Positions 18,088 through 27,381 of a stretch of 34,038 nt of DNA are shown piece by piece. Positions within the stretch are counted from its first letter, which is position 1. Each line of letters opens with the position of its first letter. This stretch comes from Betaproteobacteria bacterium (GTDB taxonomy: Bacteria > Pseudomonadota > Gammaproteobacteria > Burkholderiales > JAEUOS01): contig JAQGMJ010000030.1 of assembly GCA_028292405.1 (NCBI GenBank), positions 1-34,038 on the forward strand, written 5' to 3'. The notes under the pieces are model-generated. The model ran no database searches, was not told the DNA's origin, and worked only from the letters and a program-made list of their open reading frames with translations. The position numbers and the translations under genes were made by a program.

Positions 18088-18594
18088 GTGAAATCCCTAA
18101 GCCAGATTGAATCCAGATTGCAGGCAGTAATGGAAGTTGTAGCGCCGGCCCGATCGGGCATGGGTGTAGACGCGAAACAACACCAGCGCGCCCAACAACA
18201 CCAACAAATGGGGAAATTCATGAAGAGTTTGTTCGAACGGGGTCGCGCCCATCTTTCGCTGGTGGAGCCGCGCCCGGATTTCTCCTCTGTGACTACGCCG
18301 GCCAAGGCGGCGGCCTTGTCCGACACCGGCAAGCTCAAGCGCATGCTGCTGGTGCCGGTGGCCCTGGGCGGCGAGGATGCGGACACCAACGCTGCCTATG
18401 TACCGCCCGCGGTGGTGGTGGTGCAGGAGCGCCTGAACGAAACCTTGCGCCGCTACCTGAGCGAAGGGCGGATCGACAATCTCTCCGTCGATCCCGAGTA
18501 CAAGGGCAAGAGCCTGGTGCCGACGCGCATCCGCGTCAGTGCGCGCAAGGACGGGCGGGCGGGAGAGTTCACCACCGTCATCGGCATCTGGTAA
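18088..18594 (+). CDS. Unrecognised 168-residue protein
   Basis: I do not recognise this family. The frame runs from GTG 18088, with AGGGGG (18075-18080) seven bases upstream, to 18594. The N-terminal third is polar and rich in Gln/His (KQHQRAQQHQQMG), likely helical. The C-terminal two thirds look like a compact alpha/beta domain (LLVPVALGG..., VVVVQERLNETLRRYLSEGRI, then a strand RIRVSA and TTVIGIW). No signal peptide, membrane segment or known catalytic motif is visible. Internal ATGs at 18130, 18160 and 18211 are other possible starts. It is divergent from the J-like gene and convergent with the nickel permease gene, so it is probably transcribed alone. Codon use matches its neighbours, and I consider it a real gene. 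Confidence 0.65.
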   Translation: MKSLSQIESRLQAVMEVVAPARSGMGVDAKQHQRAQQHQQMGKFMKSLFERGRAHLSLVEPRPDFSSVTTPAKAAALSDTGKLKRMLLVPVALGGEDADTNAAYVPPAVVVVQERLNETLRRYLSEGRIDNLSVDPEYKGKSLVPTRIRVSARKDGRAGEFTTVIGIW

Positions 18595-18601
18595 GAGCCG
18601 G

Positions 18602-18617
18602 GCGCCCTCAGGGGCGC
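18602..18617. terminator. Short hairpin between convergent genes
   Basis: GCGCCC (18602-18607) and GGGCGC (18612-18617) form a 6-base stem; the loop holds the minus-strand stop codon of the permease gene. No T-run is present, so it is a weak candidate for ending either transcript. Confidence 0.3.
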
Positions 18618-19387
18618 AGGCGGGCGGCAATGCGCGGCAGCAAACCGGCCGCAAACGTCAGGCCCATCACCGTAAGGCCGACGCCCAGGCCGTAGGCCTC
18701 GTAGTGTTCCATCGCCTGCGGGGCGAAAAAGCGGGCGAACCCGAGGGCCGAGATGGTCAGGCTAAGAAGAGCGATGGCCAGCGTGAGTCCGCGGGCATAC
18801 GCCGGGCCGCGCGCGGCCTGCAGCGCCGAATAGCACCACCAGCTGCCGAAGGCGTCCGCCACCAGCATGCCGAGAGTGAAAATCGCGCCCAGCAGGGCGG
18901 CGACACCCCAGGCGAACTCGCCGGAGGCGGCCATCGAAAACACCGCGGCCTGGCTGATGGTATCCATCGAGATGGCGAAGGCCATGCCGATCATCGAGAT
19001 CAGCAGCGGGTGCGAGACGCGTGCGGCGCGGGCGAACAGGCCGGCGCGCAGGGCCAGCGGGTGGGCGTGGGGTGACGCGGCCTGGCGCAGGTTGAGCAGG
19101 CCGATCACCAGGAGCAAGCCGGCGGAGATCAATTGCCCGGCGGCTTCCAGCCAGTGCGGCAGCACGTGTTCTCCCGAGAGCAGGGCCAGGCCGGCGGCCA
19201 CGCCCATCACCAGCACCCCGTGGCCGAGCGAAAACCAGGCGCCGCACCAGCGCGCCAGGCGCGGCGCGGCCTGGGCGTTGTAGCGCGTCAGGTTGTCGAC
19301 CATCGCCAGGTGGTCGGGGTCCATGCCGTGGCGCAGGCCAAGCAGGAAGGTCAGGCCGATCAGCGAGAGCAGGTGGGTCGCGAGCAT
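18608..19387 (-). CDS. NiCoT-type nickel/cobalt permease
   Basis: The 259-residue inner-membrane protein has six or more hydrophobic segments. The NiCoT signature is near the N-terminus: RHGMDPDHL at residues 19-27, matching the RHxxDxDH pattern whose His and Asp residues select Ni2+ or Co2+. It is shorter than classical HoxN/NixA members (usually over 300 residues), and the cytoplasmic loop is reduced. It is the last gene of the urease cluster, 46 bases after ureG and in the same direction, so nickel for urease is the probable cargo. Function is inferred from signature plus context; metal preference is not provable here. Confidence 0.85.
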   Translation of the reverse strand: MLATHLLSLIGLTFLLGLRHGMDPDHLAMVDNLTRYNAQAAPRLARWCGAWFSLGHGVLVMGVAAGLALLSGEHVLPHWLEAAGQLISAGLLLVIGLLNLRQAASPHAHPLALRAGLFARAARVSHPLLISMIGMAFAISMDTISQAAVFSMAASGEFAWGVAALLGAIFTLGMLVADAFGSWWCYSALQAARGPAYARGLTLAIALLSLTISALGFARFFAPQAMEHYEAYGLGVGLTVMGLTFAAGLLPRIAARLRP

Positions 19388-19433
19388 GAGGTGGTGCTTA
19401 TTGCGTTGCTTGATTGTGTTCTTAGTCGCGTTC

Positions 19434-20102
19434 TCATTTTCGTTGCCGGCGTGCTTCGTCCAGCAGCCCCTGGCTGCGGATGAAGGCGATGATCTGGTCC
19501 ACCCCTTCGCCCTTGCGCAGGTTGGTGAAGACGAAGGGGCGGTCGCCGCGCTGCTTTTTGGCGTCGGCGGCCATGATGTCGAGATTGGCGCCGACGTGCG
19601 GGGCGAGGTCGGTCTTGTTGATGATCAGCAGGTCGGAACGGGTGATGCCGGGGCCGCCCTTGCGCGGTATCTTCTCGCCGCCGGCGACGTCGATCACGTA
19701 CAGGGTCAGGTCGGAGAGCTCGGGGCTGAAAGTGGCGGCGAGGTTGTCGCCGCCGGACTCGACCAGGATCAGGTCCATGTCGGGGAAGTCGGCCTGCATG
19801 CGGGCGATCGCCTCGAGGTTGATCGAGGCGTCTTCGCGGATGGCGGTGTGCGGGCAGCCGCCGGTTTCCACGCCCATGATGCGCTCGGGCGCGAGGGCGC
19901 CGGCGCGCAGGAGGATTTCCATGTCCTCCTTGGTGTAGATGTCGTTGGTGATCACGCCCATGTCGTAGTCGTCGCGCATGCCTTTACACAGGGCTTCGCA
20001 GAGAGCGGTTTTGCCGGAGCCGACGGGGCCGCCTATTCCAACACGCAGCGGGTTGTGCTGCGGCGTTGGGCGTGAAACCTCGACTCCAAGGGGCGTGCTC
20101 AT
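19434..20102 (-). CDS. ureG: Urease accessory GTPase UreG
   Basis: UreG is the SIMIBI-class GTPase that couples GTP hydrolysis to delivery of nickel into the UreABC-UreD-UreF complex. The 222-residue length is normal. The P-loop GGPVGSGKT is at 24-32, the nickel-binding Cys-Pro-His motif at 83-85 within GVETGGCPH, and the guanine-specificity NKTD occurs in [11 protein letters not shown]. The protein is cytoplasmic. It follows ureF by 12 bases and precedes the nickel permease gene. A poorly conserved 18-residue N-terminal extension precedes the domain. Confidence 0.97.
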   Translation of the reverse strand: MSTPLGVEVSRPTPQHNPLRVGIGGPVGSGKTALCEALCKGMRDDYDMGVITNDIYTKEDMEILLRAGALAPERIMGVETGGCPHTAIREDASINLEAIARMQADFPDMDLILVESGGDNLAATFSPELSDLTLYVIDVAGGEKIPRKGGPGITRSDLLIINKTDLAPHVGANLDIMAADAKKQRGDRPFVFTNLRKGEGVDQIIAFIRSQGLLDEARRQRK

Positions 20103-20114
20103 GATGGTTGCTTT

Positions 20115-20873
20115 CTATGACCGGAAAATGCGGCTGTACTGGGTTTCGTGTCGCATGGACAGGAGCGAGAGGCCCGGGGTCCAGTTGGAGATGTCGTCGT
20201 CTTCGAGCAGCAAGGCGACACGCGCGGCTTCCACCACCGCGTCTTCGAGCTTGAGCAGCATGCGCTGGCCGGCCATCTGCCCCAGGGGAACGCCTTTGAG
20301 CGCGGCAAGCACCTGGTTTTCTACCCAGGAGAAAAGATAGGCGTGCAGCGCGGCTTCGAGCGGCGTTTCGAGCATTACGCCGGCGGCGGCCATGGCGGTG
20401 GGATAGGGCAGGTTCTTCGCGCCGGCAGTGCCGGAGGCGGCGGCGAGCGCGGGAGCGAGTGCGTGTTCAGGCAGCAGCTCGGCCAAGAGCTTGCCCAGCG
20501 AGTACCCCATTTGCATGGTCTCGGCGCGAAACTCGGCGGTGTCGCGCGAGGCGAGAAAGAATTCGGACCAGTGCTGCACCCGGTCCATGTCGCCGTTCGC
20601 CCAGGCAGCGTAGAGCCGGCAGAACACAGGCGCTTCGAGGCGTGCGACCGAGAGTTGCAGGGTGTCGGTGATCCAGGCCAGGGCGCCGGCTTCGTTCTTG
20701 ACGATGCCGGCGTCGATGGCCGACTCCAAACCTTGCGAGTAGCTATAGGCGCCCACCGGCAGGCTGGGGCTGGCCAGATGCAGCAGGCGCAGCAGGGCGT
20801 GCGGACGCAGCGCCAGCGTGTGAGCGGCGACGTTGCCCGCGATGTCTGCTACTTGTCCTGGGTGCCGGTCCAT
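20115..20873 (-). CDS. ureF: Urease accessory protein UreF
   Basis: UreF bridges UreD and UreG in urease maturation and works as a gate for GTP-dependent nickel insertion. The 252-residue protein shows the family N-terminal segment ALLRLLHLASPSLPVGAYSY and GLESAIDAG, and the C-terminal tail ending ETQYSRIFRS typical of UreF, which docks on UreD. ATG 20873 lies 25 bases inside the end of ureE and has only a weak ribosome site; no other ATG, GTG or TTG lies between it and the conserved core, so translation is probably coupled to ureE. Confidence 0.95.
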   Translation of the reverse strand: MDRHPGQVADIAGNVAAHTLALRPHALLRLLHLASPSLPVGAYSYSQGLESAIDAGIVKNEAGALAWITDTLQLSVARLEAPVFCRLYAAWANGDMDRVQHWSEFFLASRDTAEFRAETMQMGYSLGKLLAELLPEHALAPALAAASGTAGAKNLPYPTAMAAAGVMLETPLEAALHAYLFSWVENQVLAALKGVPLGQMAGQRMLLKLEDAVVEAARVALLLEDDDISNWTPGLSLLSMRHETQYSRIFRS

Positions 20874-21607
20874 TTGGCCGGGTCGGGGCGGTGGATTTTC
20901 GGCTCGTGCACCGGCATGCGGCTGCCGGGATGGGGCAGGTCCGGGTCGTGGGCCGGGTGGGCGTGGCCGTGGTCATGCGCATGGTCATGGCCGTGCTTGT
21001 GGTCGTGGTCGTGGCCGTGATCGTGCTTGTGGTCGTGGTCGTGTTCGTGCTTGTCTTCGTGAGCCGGGCCATGCTTTTGATCGTGGTCGCCGTGTGCATG
21101 CTTGTGACCGTGGTCATGGTCGTCGCGACCATGTGAATGCCCATGATTGTGGCCGCCGCCGCTATAGGCGCCGCCTTCGGGCTCGAAGGGCAGCATCTGT
21201 TCGCTGGCGTGGGCACCCAGGCCTTCGATCATGTCCATCAGCACCTTGTCGGAGCGGATGGCCAGCACATAATGGCCATCTTCCATGCGCGGCAGGAACA
21301 TCACCATGGTGTGGCGGTTGCCGAGGTGGTAGGCGCAGCGCGCGAATTCGTCGGCATCGTGGCATTCGATCACGTGCACGGCTTCGGGGGCGGCGACGAT
21401 GCGTACGATTTTCACCGTGCCGTCGTCGGCGGTGCCTTTCAGGCAGTCGCCGCCGTGCAGCACGGTGCCGCGCACCAGGAACAGTGCGGCTTCCTCGCCG
21501 GTGGAAAGCTTGGCGCGCAGGCGGCTTTTTTCGCGCAGTTCGTAGGGCAGGTGCAGTTCCGCATCAACCTTTGCAGGGGCGGGAACCAAGTCTTTCAGGG
21601 TCAGCAT
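20849..21607 (-). CDS. ureE: Urease nickel metallochaperone UreE with very His-rich tail
   Basis: UreE dimers bind nickel and hand it to UreG. Residues 1-150 contain the peptide-binding and metal-binding domains, including GNRHTMVMFLP with the conserved dimer-interface His. Residues about 152-241 form an extended tail of alternating His with Asp, Gly and Lys, with about 32 histidines by my count. UreE proteins usually have around 150 to 200 residues; here 252. The tail should store many nickel ions. The start MLTLKDL at 21607 is two bases after the ureC stop, so it is translated after ureC; an upstream ATG at 21661 would overlap ureC and is rejected. Low-complexity DNA of repeated CAT/CAC-type codons is seen at about 20920-21150. 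Confidence 0.95.
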   Translation of the reverse strand: MLTLKDLVPAPAKVDAELHLPYELREKSRLRAKLSTGEEAALFLVRGTVLHGGDCLKGTADDGTVKIVRIVAAPEAVHVIECHDADEFARCAYHLGNRHTMVMFLPRMEDGHYVLAIRSDKVLMDMIEGLGAHASEQMLPFEPEGGAYSGGGHNHGHSHGRDDHDHGHKHAHGDHDQKHGPAHEDKHEHDHDHKHDHGHDHDHKHGHDHAHDHGHAHPAHDPDLPHPGSRMPVHEPKIHRPDPAKWTGTQDK

Positions 21608-21609
21608 AT

Positions 21610-23303
<1,694 letters not shown>

Positions 23304-23307
<4 letters not shown>

Positions 23308-23624
23308 TGTTTGACTTCCTTCAGCTTGCCCATCACTTTGGCATTGAAGCCATAGACCTTGCGGTCGCCGGCCAGCGCCACGATCTCGATGGTGCGTTCC
23401 TGCCCCGGCTCGAAGCGCACGGCGGTGCCGGCGGCGATGTTCAGGCGCATGCCGTAGGCGGCCTCGCGGTCGAAGGCCAGGCCGGGGTTGGTCTCGTAGA
23501 AATGGAAGTGGGAGCCGACCTGGATGGGGCGGTCGCCGGTGTTGGCGACCTTGATTGTCTTGGTGGCGCGGCCGGCGTTAAGCTCGATCTCGCCCGCCTG
23601 GATGTCGAATTCTCCGGGAATCAT
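23304..23624 (-). CDS. ureB: Urease beta subunit
   Basis: The 106-residue structural subunit starts with the hallmark MIPGEF and contains [25 protein letters not shown] and RFEPGQ. It packs against UreC in the (UreABC)3 assembly and affects UreD/F docking. It is separate from UreA and UreC, as in most bacteria. It follows ureA by 10 bases and overlaps ureC by four. Confidence 0.97.
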
Positions 23625-23634
23625 CGTGCCGCCT

Positions 23635-23937
<303 letters not shown>

Positions 23938-24395
23938 TGATTGGTGTTGTGTGGTCGAGTGGAAGGGGCGCCAGCTTAGCCGATGCGTCAGGCCTATGCA
24001 AAACCCATGCGCACCGCGTTATGCGGTTGCGTGCACATCGGCAGGGCAAGCAATTCGCGTCCGATGCGGCTGCGGGTGCCTGGTCATCGGCGCCAACCGC
24101 GCATGGCAAAGCCAGGAAAAAGTTTCTTTGTATGCAAGATTGCACCAGAAAGAGGAATTTCGCCCTCGTTTGGTGCGACTGCAACTTGCGCGAACGGTAA
24201 TCGAGCGGTCCGGCGCACTTGCGACGCACATGAAATAGCGGTCGGGGCCGCTCGAACGTGAGACGGCGATCGACGCCGCGCGCTGGCACGGCCCATGCAA
24301 TGCACTCTTCGTCCGAAGCGGGCGAGCGGTCCACGGCGCCGGGTGGGTGACGGGGAAGCTCATCAACAAACTCCAATAGAGAAGGGGAACAATCG
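23938..24395. other. 458-base divergent control region between ureA and urtA
   Basis: No gene is supported here. On the plus strand there is a sigma-54 element at 24284-24299 and a ribosome site AAGGGG (24382-24387) for urtA. Half-sites GCACCA (24142-24147) and TGGTGC (24171-24176), about 110-140 bases upstream of the sigma-54 element, resemble NtrC half-sites although their spacing is wider than the normal dyad. A small dyad ACCGC / GCGGT lies near 24013-24027. No convincing promoter for ureA was found. Confidence 0.55.
24284..24299 (+). promoter_or_regulatory. Sigma-54 (-24/-12) promoter for urtA
   Basis: TGGCACGGCCCATGCA has the invariant GG at 24285-24286 and GC at 24297-24298 exactly ten bases apart, and a perfect TGGCAC -24 box. 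Only the -12 box (ATGCA instead of TTGCA) departs from consensus. Start of transcription would be near 24310, about 85 bases before urtA. This fits NtrC-type nitrogen control of urea uptake. Confidence 0.8.
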
Positions 24396-25673
24396 ATGTC
24401 GATGCAACGCAGACAATTCCTGAAAAAGATGGCCGTGACCTCGGTGGCCGCGGCCGGCGCCAATGCCGGCCTGATCTCGGCGGCCCACGCGGCCGATACC
24501 ATCAAGGTCGGCGTGCTGCACTCGCTCTCGGGCACGATGGCGATCTCCGAAACCGTGCTGAAGGACGTCGCGCTGATGACCTTCGAGGAAATCAACGCCA
24601 AGGGCGGCGTGCTGGGCAAGAAGCTGGAGCCGGTGGTGGTCGACCCCGCTTCCAACTGGCCGCTGTTCGCCGAAAAGGGCCGCCAGCTGATCAGCCAGGA
24701 CAAGGTGGCCGTGACCTTCGGCTGCTGGACTTCGGTGTCGCGCAAGTCGGTGCTGCCGGTGTTCGAGGAATTGAACGGCCTGCTGTTCTACCCGGTGCAG
24801 TACGAGGGTGAAGAACTGTCGAAGAACGTGTTCTACACCGGCGCGGCGCCGAACCAGCAGGCGATTCCCGCGGTCGAGTACCTGATGAGCAAGGAAGGCG
24901 GCGGCGCCAAGCGTTTCATCCTGCTGGGCACCGACTATGTATACCCGCGCACCACCAACAAGATTTTGCGCGCCTTCCTCAAGTCCAAGGGCGTGGCCGA
25001 CAAGGACATCGACGAGAAGTACACCCCCTTTGGTCATAGCGATTACCAGACCATCGTTGCAGACATCAAGAAGTTCGCCGGCGGCGGCAAGACCTGCGTG
25101 ATCTCCACCATCAACGGCGACTCCAACGTGCCCTTCTACAAGGAACTGGGCAACCAGGGCCTGAAGGCGACCGACGTGCCGGTGGTGGCTTTCTCGGTGG
25201 GCGAGGAAGAGCTGCGTGGCGTGGATACCAAACCCCTGGTCGGCCACCTTGCGGCATGGAACTATTTCATGTCGCTGAAGAACCCGGCCAACGAGGAGTT
25301 CAAGAAGAAGTGGGCGGCCTACGCCAAGGCGAAGAAGCTTTCTTCCGCCGACAAGCCGCTGACCAACGACCCGATGGAAGCAACCTACATCGGCATCAAC
25401 ATGTGGAAGCAGGCGGTGGAAAAGGCCAAGAGCACCGACACCGACAAGGTGATCGCGGCGATGGCCGGCCAGACCTTCAAGGCGCCCTCGGGCTTCGTCG
25501 CCAAGATGGACGAGCGCAACCACCATCTGCACAAGCCCGTCTTCATCGGCGAAGTGCAGGCCAATGGCCAGTTCCGCGTGGTATGGAAGACGCCGGGCCC
25601 GGTGCGCGCCAATCCGTGGAGCCCGTACATCCCCGGCAACGATAAGAAGAAGGACGTGCCCGAGAAGGCTTGA
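24396..25673 (+). CDS. urtA: Urea ABC transporter substrate-binding protein UrtA
   Basis: The 425-residue periplasmic receptor binds urea for the UrtBC permease. The N-terminus is a twin-arginine signal (RRQFLKK at 5-11) with cleavage after AAHA near residue 32. The mature protein is of the amide/urea branch of the branched-chain amino-acid receptor family, with IKVGVLHSLSGTMA, GCWTSVSRKSVLPVFE and YPVQYEGEE, and a C-terminal PSGFVAKMDERNHHLHKPVFIGE. Length is normal. AAGGGG precedes ATG 24396 by eight bases. It starts an operon driven by a sigma-54 promoter, and is separated from urtB by a strong hairpin. Confidence 0.97.
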   Translation: MSMQRRQFLKKMAVTSVAAAGANAGLISAAHAADTIKVGVLHSLSGTMAISETVLKDVALMTFEEINAKGGVLGKKLEPVVVDPASNWPLFAEKGRQLISQDKVAVTFGCWTSVSRKSVLPVFEELNGLLFYPVQYEGEELSKNVFYTGAAPNQQAIPAVEYLMSKEGGGAKRFILLGTDYVYPRTTNKILRAFLKSKGVADKDIDEKYTPFGHSDYQTIVADIKKFAGGGKTCVISTINGDSNVPFYKELGNQGLKATDVPVVAFSVGEEELRGVDTKPLVGHLAAWNYFMSLKNPANEEFKKKWAAYAKAKKLSSADKPLTNDPMEATYIGINMWKQAVEKAKSTDTDKVIAAMAGQTFKAPSGFVAKMDERNHHLHKPVFIGEVQANGQFRVVWKTPGPVRANPWSPYIPGNDKKKDVPEKA

Positions 25674-25705
25674 TTCTTTTTGCGCTTTTCCAATAAGTAG
25701 TAGCG

Positions 25706-25739
25706 CGGCGCGCGGCGGAGTGATTGCCGCCGCGCGCCG
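25706..25739 (+). terminator. Strong intercistronic hairpin between urtA and urtB
   Basis: CGGCGCGCGGCGG (25706-25718) pairs perfectly with CCGCCGCGCGCCG (25727-25739) across an 8-base loop. No T-run follows. In binding-protein-dependent systems such structures usually protect the upstream receptor mRNA and lower downstream expression, so that the receptor is made in excess. Confidence 0.6.
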
Positions 25740-25776
25740 GTCCCGATAGCCGTTTTAGCTTGATGGAAATGCCATC

Positions 25777-27381
25777 GTGAGAAAGTTCTTGCGCCGATTT
25801 TTGGCGTGCGCCTTGTGGATTGCCGCATTCAACTGCCTCGCGGTCACGCCGGACGACCTCGGAAAACTGGCCTTAGGCGAGAGTGACGCCAAGGAGGCCG
25901 CGCTGGCGGCCATCATCAACGCCGGTGACGAATCGGCGATTCCCCTGCTGCAGGCGCTGATGGACGACGGCGTGCAGACCGGGCCGGACAAGAAGGTTTA
26001 TATCGTCAAGGACGGCAAGGGCATCGATGCCGCCACCGGCAAGGTGGTCGATCCGCTGCCGGACAATCTTGAAGATGTCGTCATCGCCAACGTGATGCGC
26101 AAGGAAATCGGCGTTGCCATCGCGGCCCTGCGCCTGACCTCGCCCGACAAGAGCGTGCGCCTGGCCGCCGCCAAGGAGTTGCAGGGCAACGCGGAAGAAG
26201 ACGCGCTGCCGGCGCTGGCCAAGGCGCTGGCCAAGGAGAGCGACCCCGAGGTGAAGGCGATGCTGACCCTGACCCAGGCCTCGATCCAGCTGCATGGCAA
26301 GGACAAGGCGACGCGTATCACGGCGATCAACGCGCTGGCCAAGAGCAACAACCCGAATACCAAGACCCTGCTGCTGGGCCTGCTGGAGAAAAAGGGCGAC
26401 CAGTACACCGAGGCCGACCCGCAGGTGCGCGCAGCGGCGCAGGAGTCGCTTAACGCGGTGCAAAGCAGGCTTTCCACCGGCGAGCGATATGCGCAGATAT
26501 TCTCCGGCATTTCACTGGGCTCCATCCTGCTGCTGGCGGCGCTGGGCCTGGCGATCACCTACGGCCTGATGGGCGTGATCAACATGGCGCACGGCGAGCT
26601 GATCATGGTCGGCGCCTACAGCACCTACTTCGTGCAGAACCTGTTCAAGGCGCATGCGCCGGGGGCGTTCGACTGGTACCTGCTGGTGGCGGTGCCGGTG
26701 TCGTTCATGGTGGCGGCGGCTGTCGGCATGGTGCTGGAGCGGGTGGTGATCCGCTGGCTCTACGGGCGGCCGCTGGAGACCCTGCTGGCGACCTGGGGCA
26801 TCAGCCTGATGCTGATCCAGGGCTGCCGCACGATTTTCGGCGCGCAAAACGTGGCGGTGGAAAACCCCGTGTGGATGAGCGGCGGGGTGGAGATCATGAC
26901 CGACATCGTGCTGCCTTACAGCCGCATCGTGATCATCGGCTTCGCCTTTGCCGTGCTGCTCTTGGTGTGGGTGATGCTGACGCGCACGCGGCTGGGTCTC
27001 TTCGTGCGGGCGGTGACGCAAAACCGCAGCATGGCCGCGTGTGTCGGCGTGCCGACCAAGCGCATCGACACCTGGTGCTTCGGCCTGGGTTCGGGCATCG
27101 CCGGGCTGGCGGGTTGCGCGCTGTCGCAAATCGGTAACGTAGGCCCGGACCTGGGGCAGAACTACATCGTCGACTCCTTCATGGTGGTGGTGCTGGGCGG
27201 GGTGGGGCAACTCGCCGGGACCGTATACGCGGCAATGGGCCTTGGCATCGCCAACAAGTTCCTCGAGGGCATGGCGGGCGCGGTGCTGGCGAAGATCTGC
27301 ATCCTGGTGTTCATCATCGTGTTCATCCAGAAGCGGCCGCAGGGCCTGTTCGCCATCAAGGGAAGGTTCGCAGATGCCTGA
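25777..27381 (+). CDS. urtB: Urea ABC transporter permease UrtB
   Basis: The 534-residue protein has two parts. After a signal-like start (residues 1-22) comes a soluble region, about 25-235, of short helical repeats resembling HEAT repeats. The permease proper begins near residue 240 with GISLGSILLLAALGLAITYG and GVINMAHGE, the latter typical of the LivH family. The extra N-terminal domain is usual for UrtB and should face the periplasm, where it may help the receptor dock. The start is GTG 25777. A five-codon ORF (ATG 25763) ends across it as GTGA. The stop overlaps urtC by eight bases. Confidence 0.95.
   Translation: MRKFLRRFLACALWIAAFNCLAVTPDDLGKLALGESDAKEAALAAIINAGDESAIPLLQALMDDGVQTGPDKKVYIVKDGKGIDAATGKVVDPLPDNLEDVVIANVMRKEIGVAIAALRLTSPDKSVRLAAAKELQGNAEEDALPALAKALAKESDPEVKAMLTLTQASIQLHGKDKATRITAINALAKSNNPNTKTLLLGLLEKKGDQYTEADPQVRAAAQESLNAVQSRLSTGERYAQIFSGISLGSILLLAALGLAITYGLMGVINMAHGELIMVGAYSTYFVQNLFKAHAPGAFDWYLLVAVPVSFMVAAAVGMVLERVVIRWLYGRPLETLLATWGISLMLIQGCRTIFGAQNVAVENPVWMSGGVEIMTDIVLPYSRIVIIGFAFAVLLLVWVMLTRTRLGLFVRAVTQNRSMAACVGVPTKRIDTWCFGLGSGIAGLAGCALSQIGNVGPDLGQNYIVDSFMVVVLGGVGQLAGTVYAAMGLGIANKFLEGMAGAVLAKICILVFIIVFIQKRPQGLFAIKGRFADA

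Noticed and set aside
20891..21136. An 81-codon hydrophobic-looking plus-strand frame of Val/Met/Ala
   Set aside because: It is the antisense of the His-rich UreE tail (CAC/CAT codons read as GTG/ATG).
20920..21150. Short tandem motifs suggesting a CRISPR or DNA repeat array
   Set aside because: The repetition comes from His/Asp/Gly/Lys codons inside ureE; there are no unique spacers of constant length.
24131..24147. Sigma-54-like element toward ureA on the minus strand
   Set aside because: GG and GC are nine bases apart instead of the ten required, so it was not listed as a promoter.
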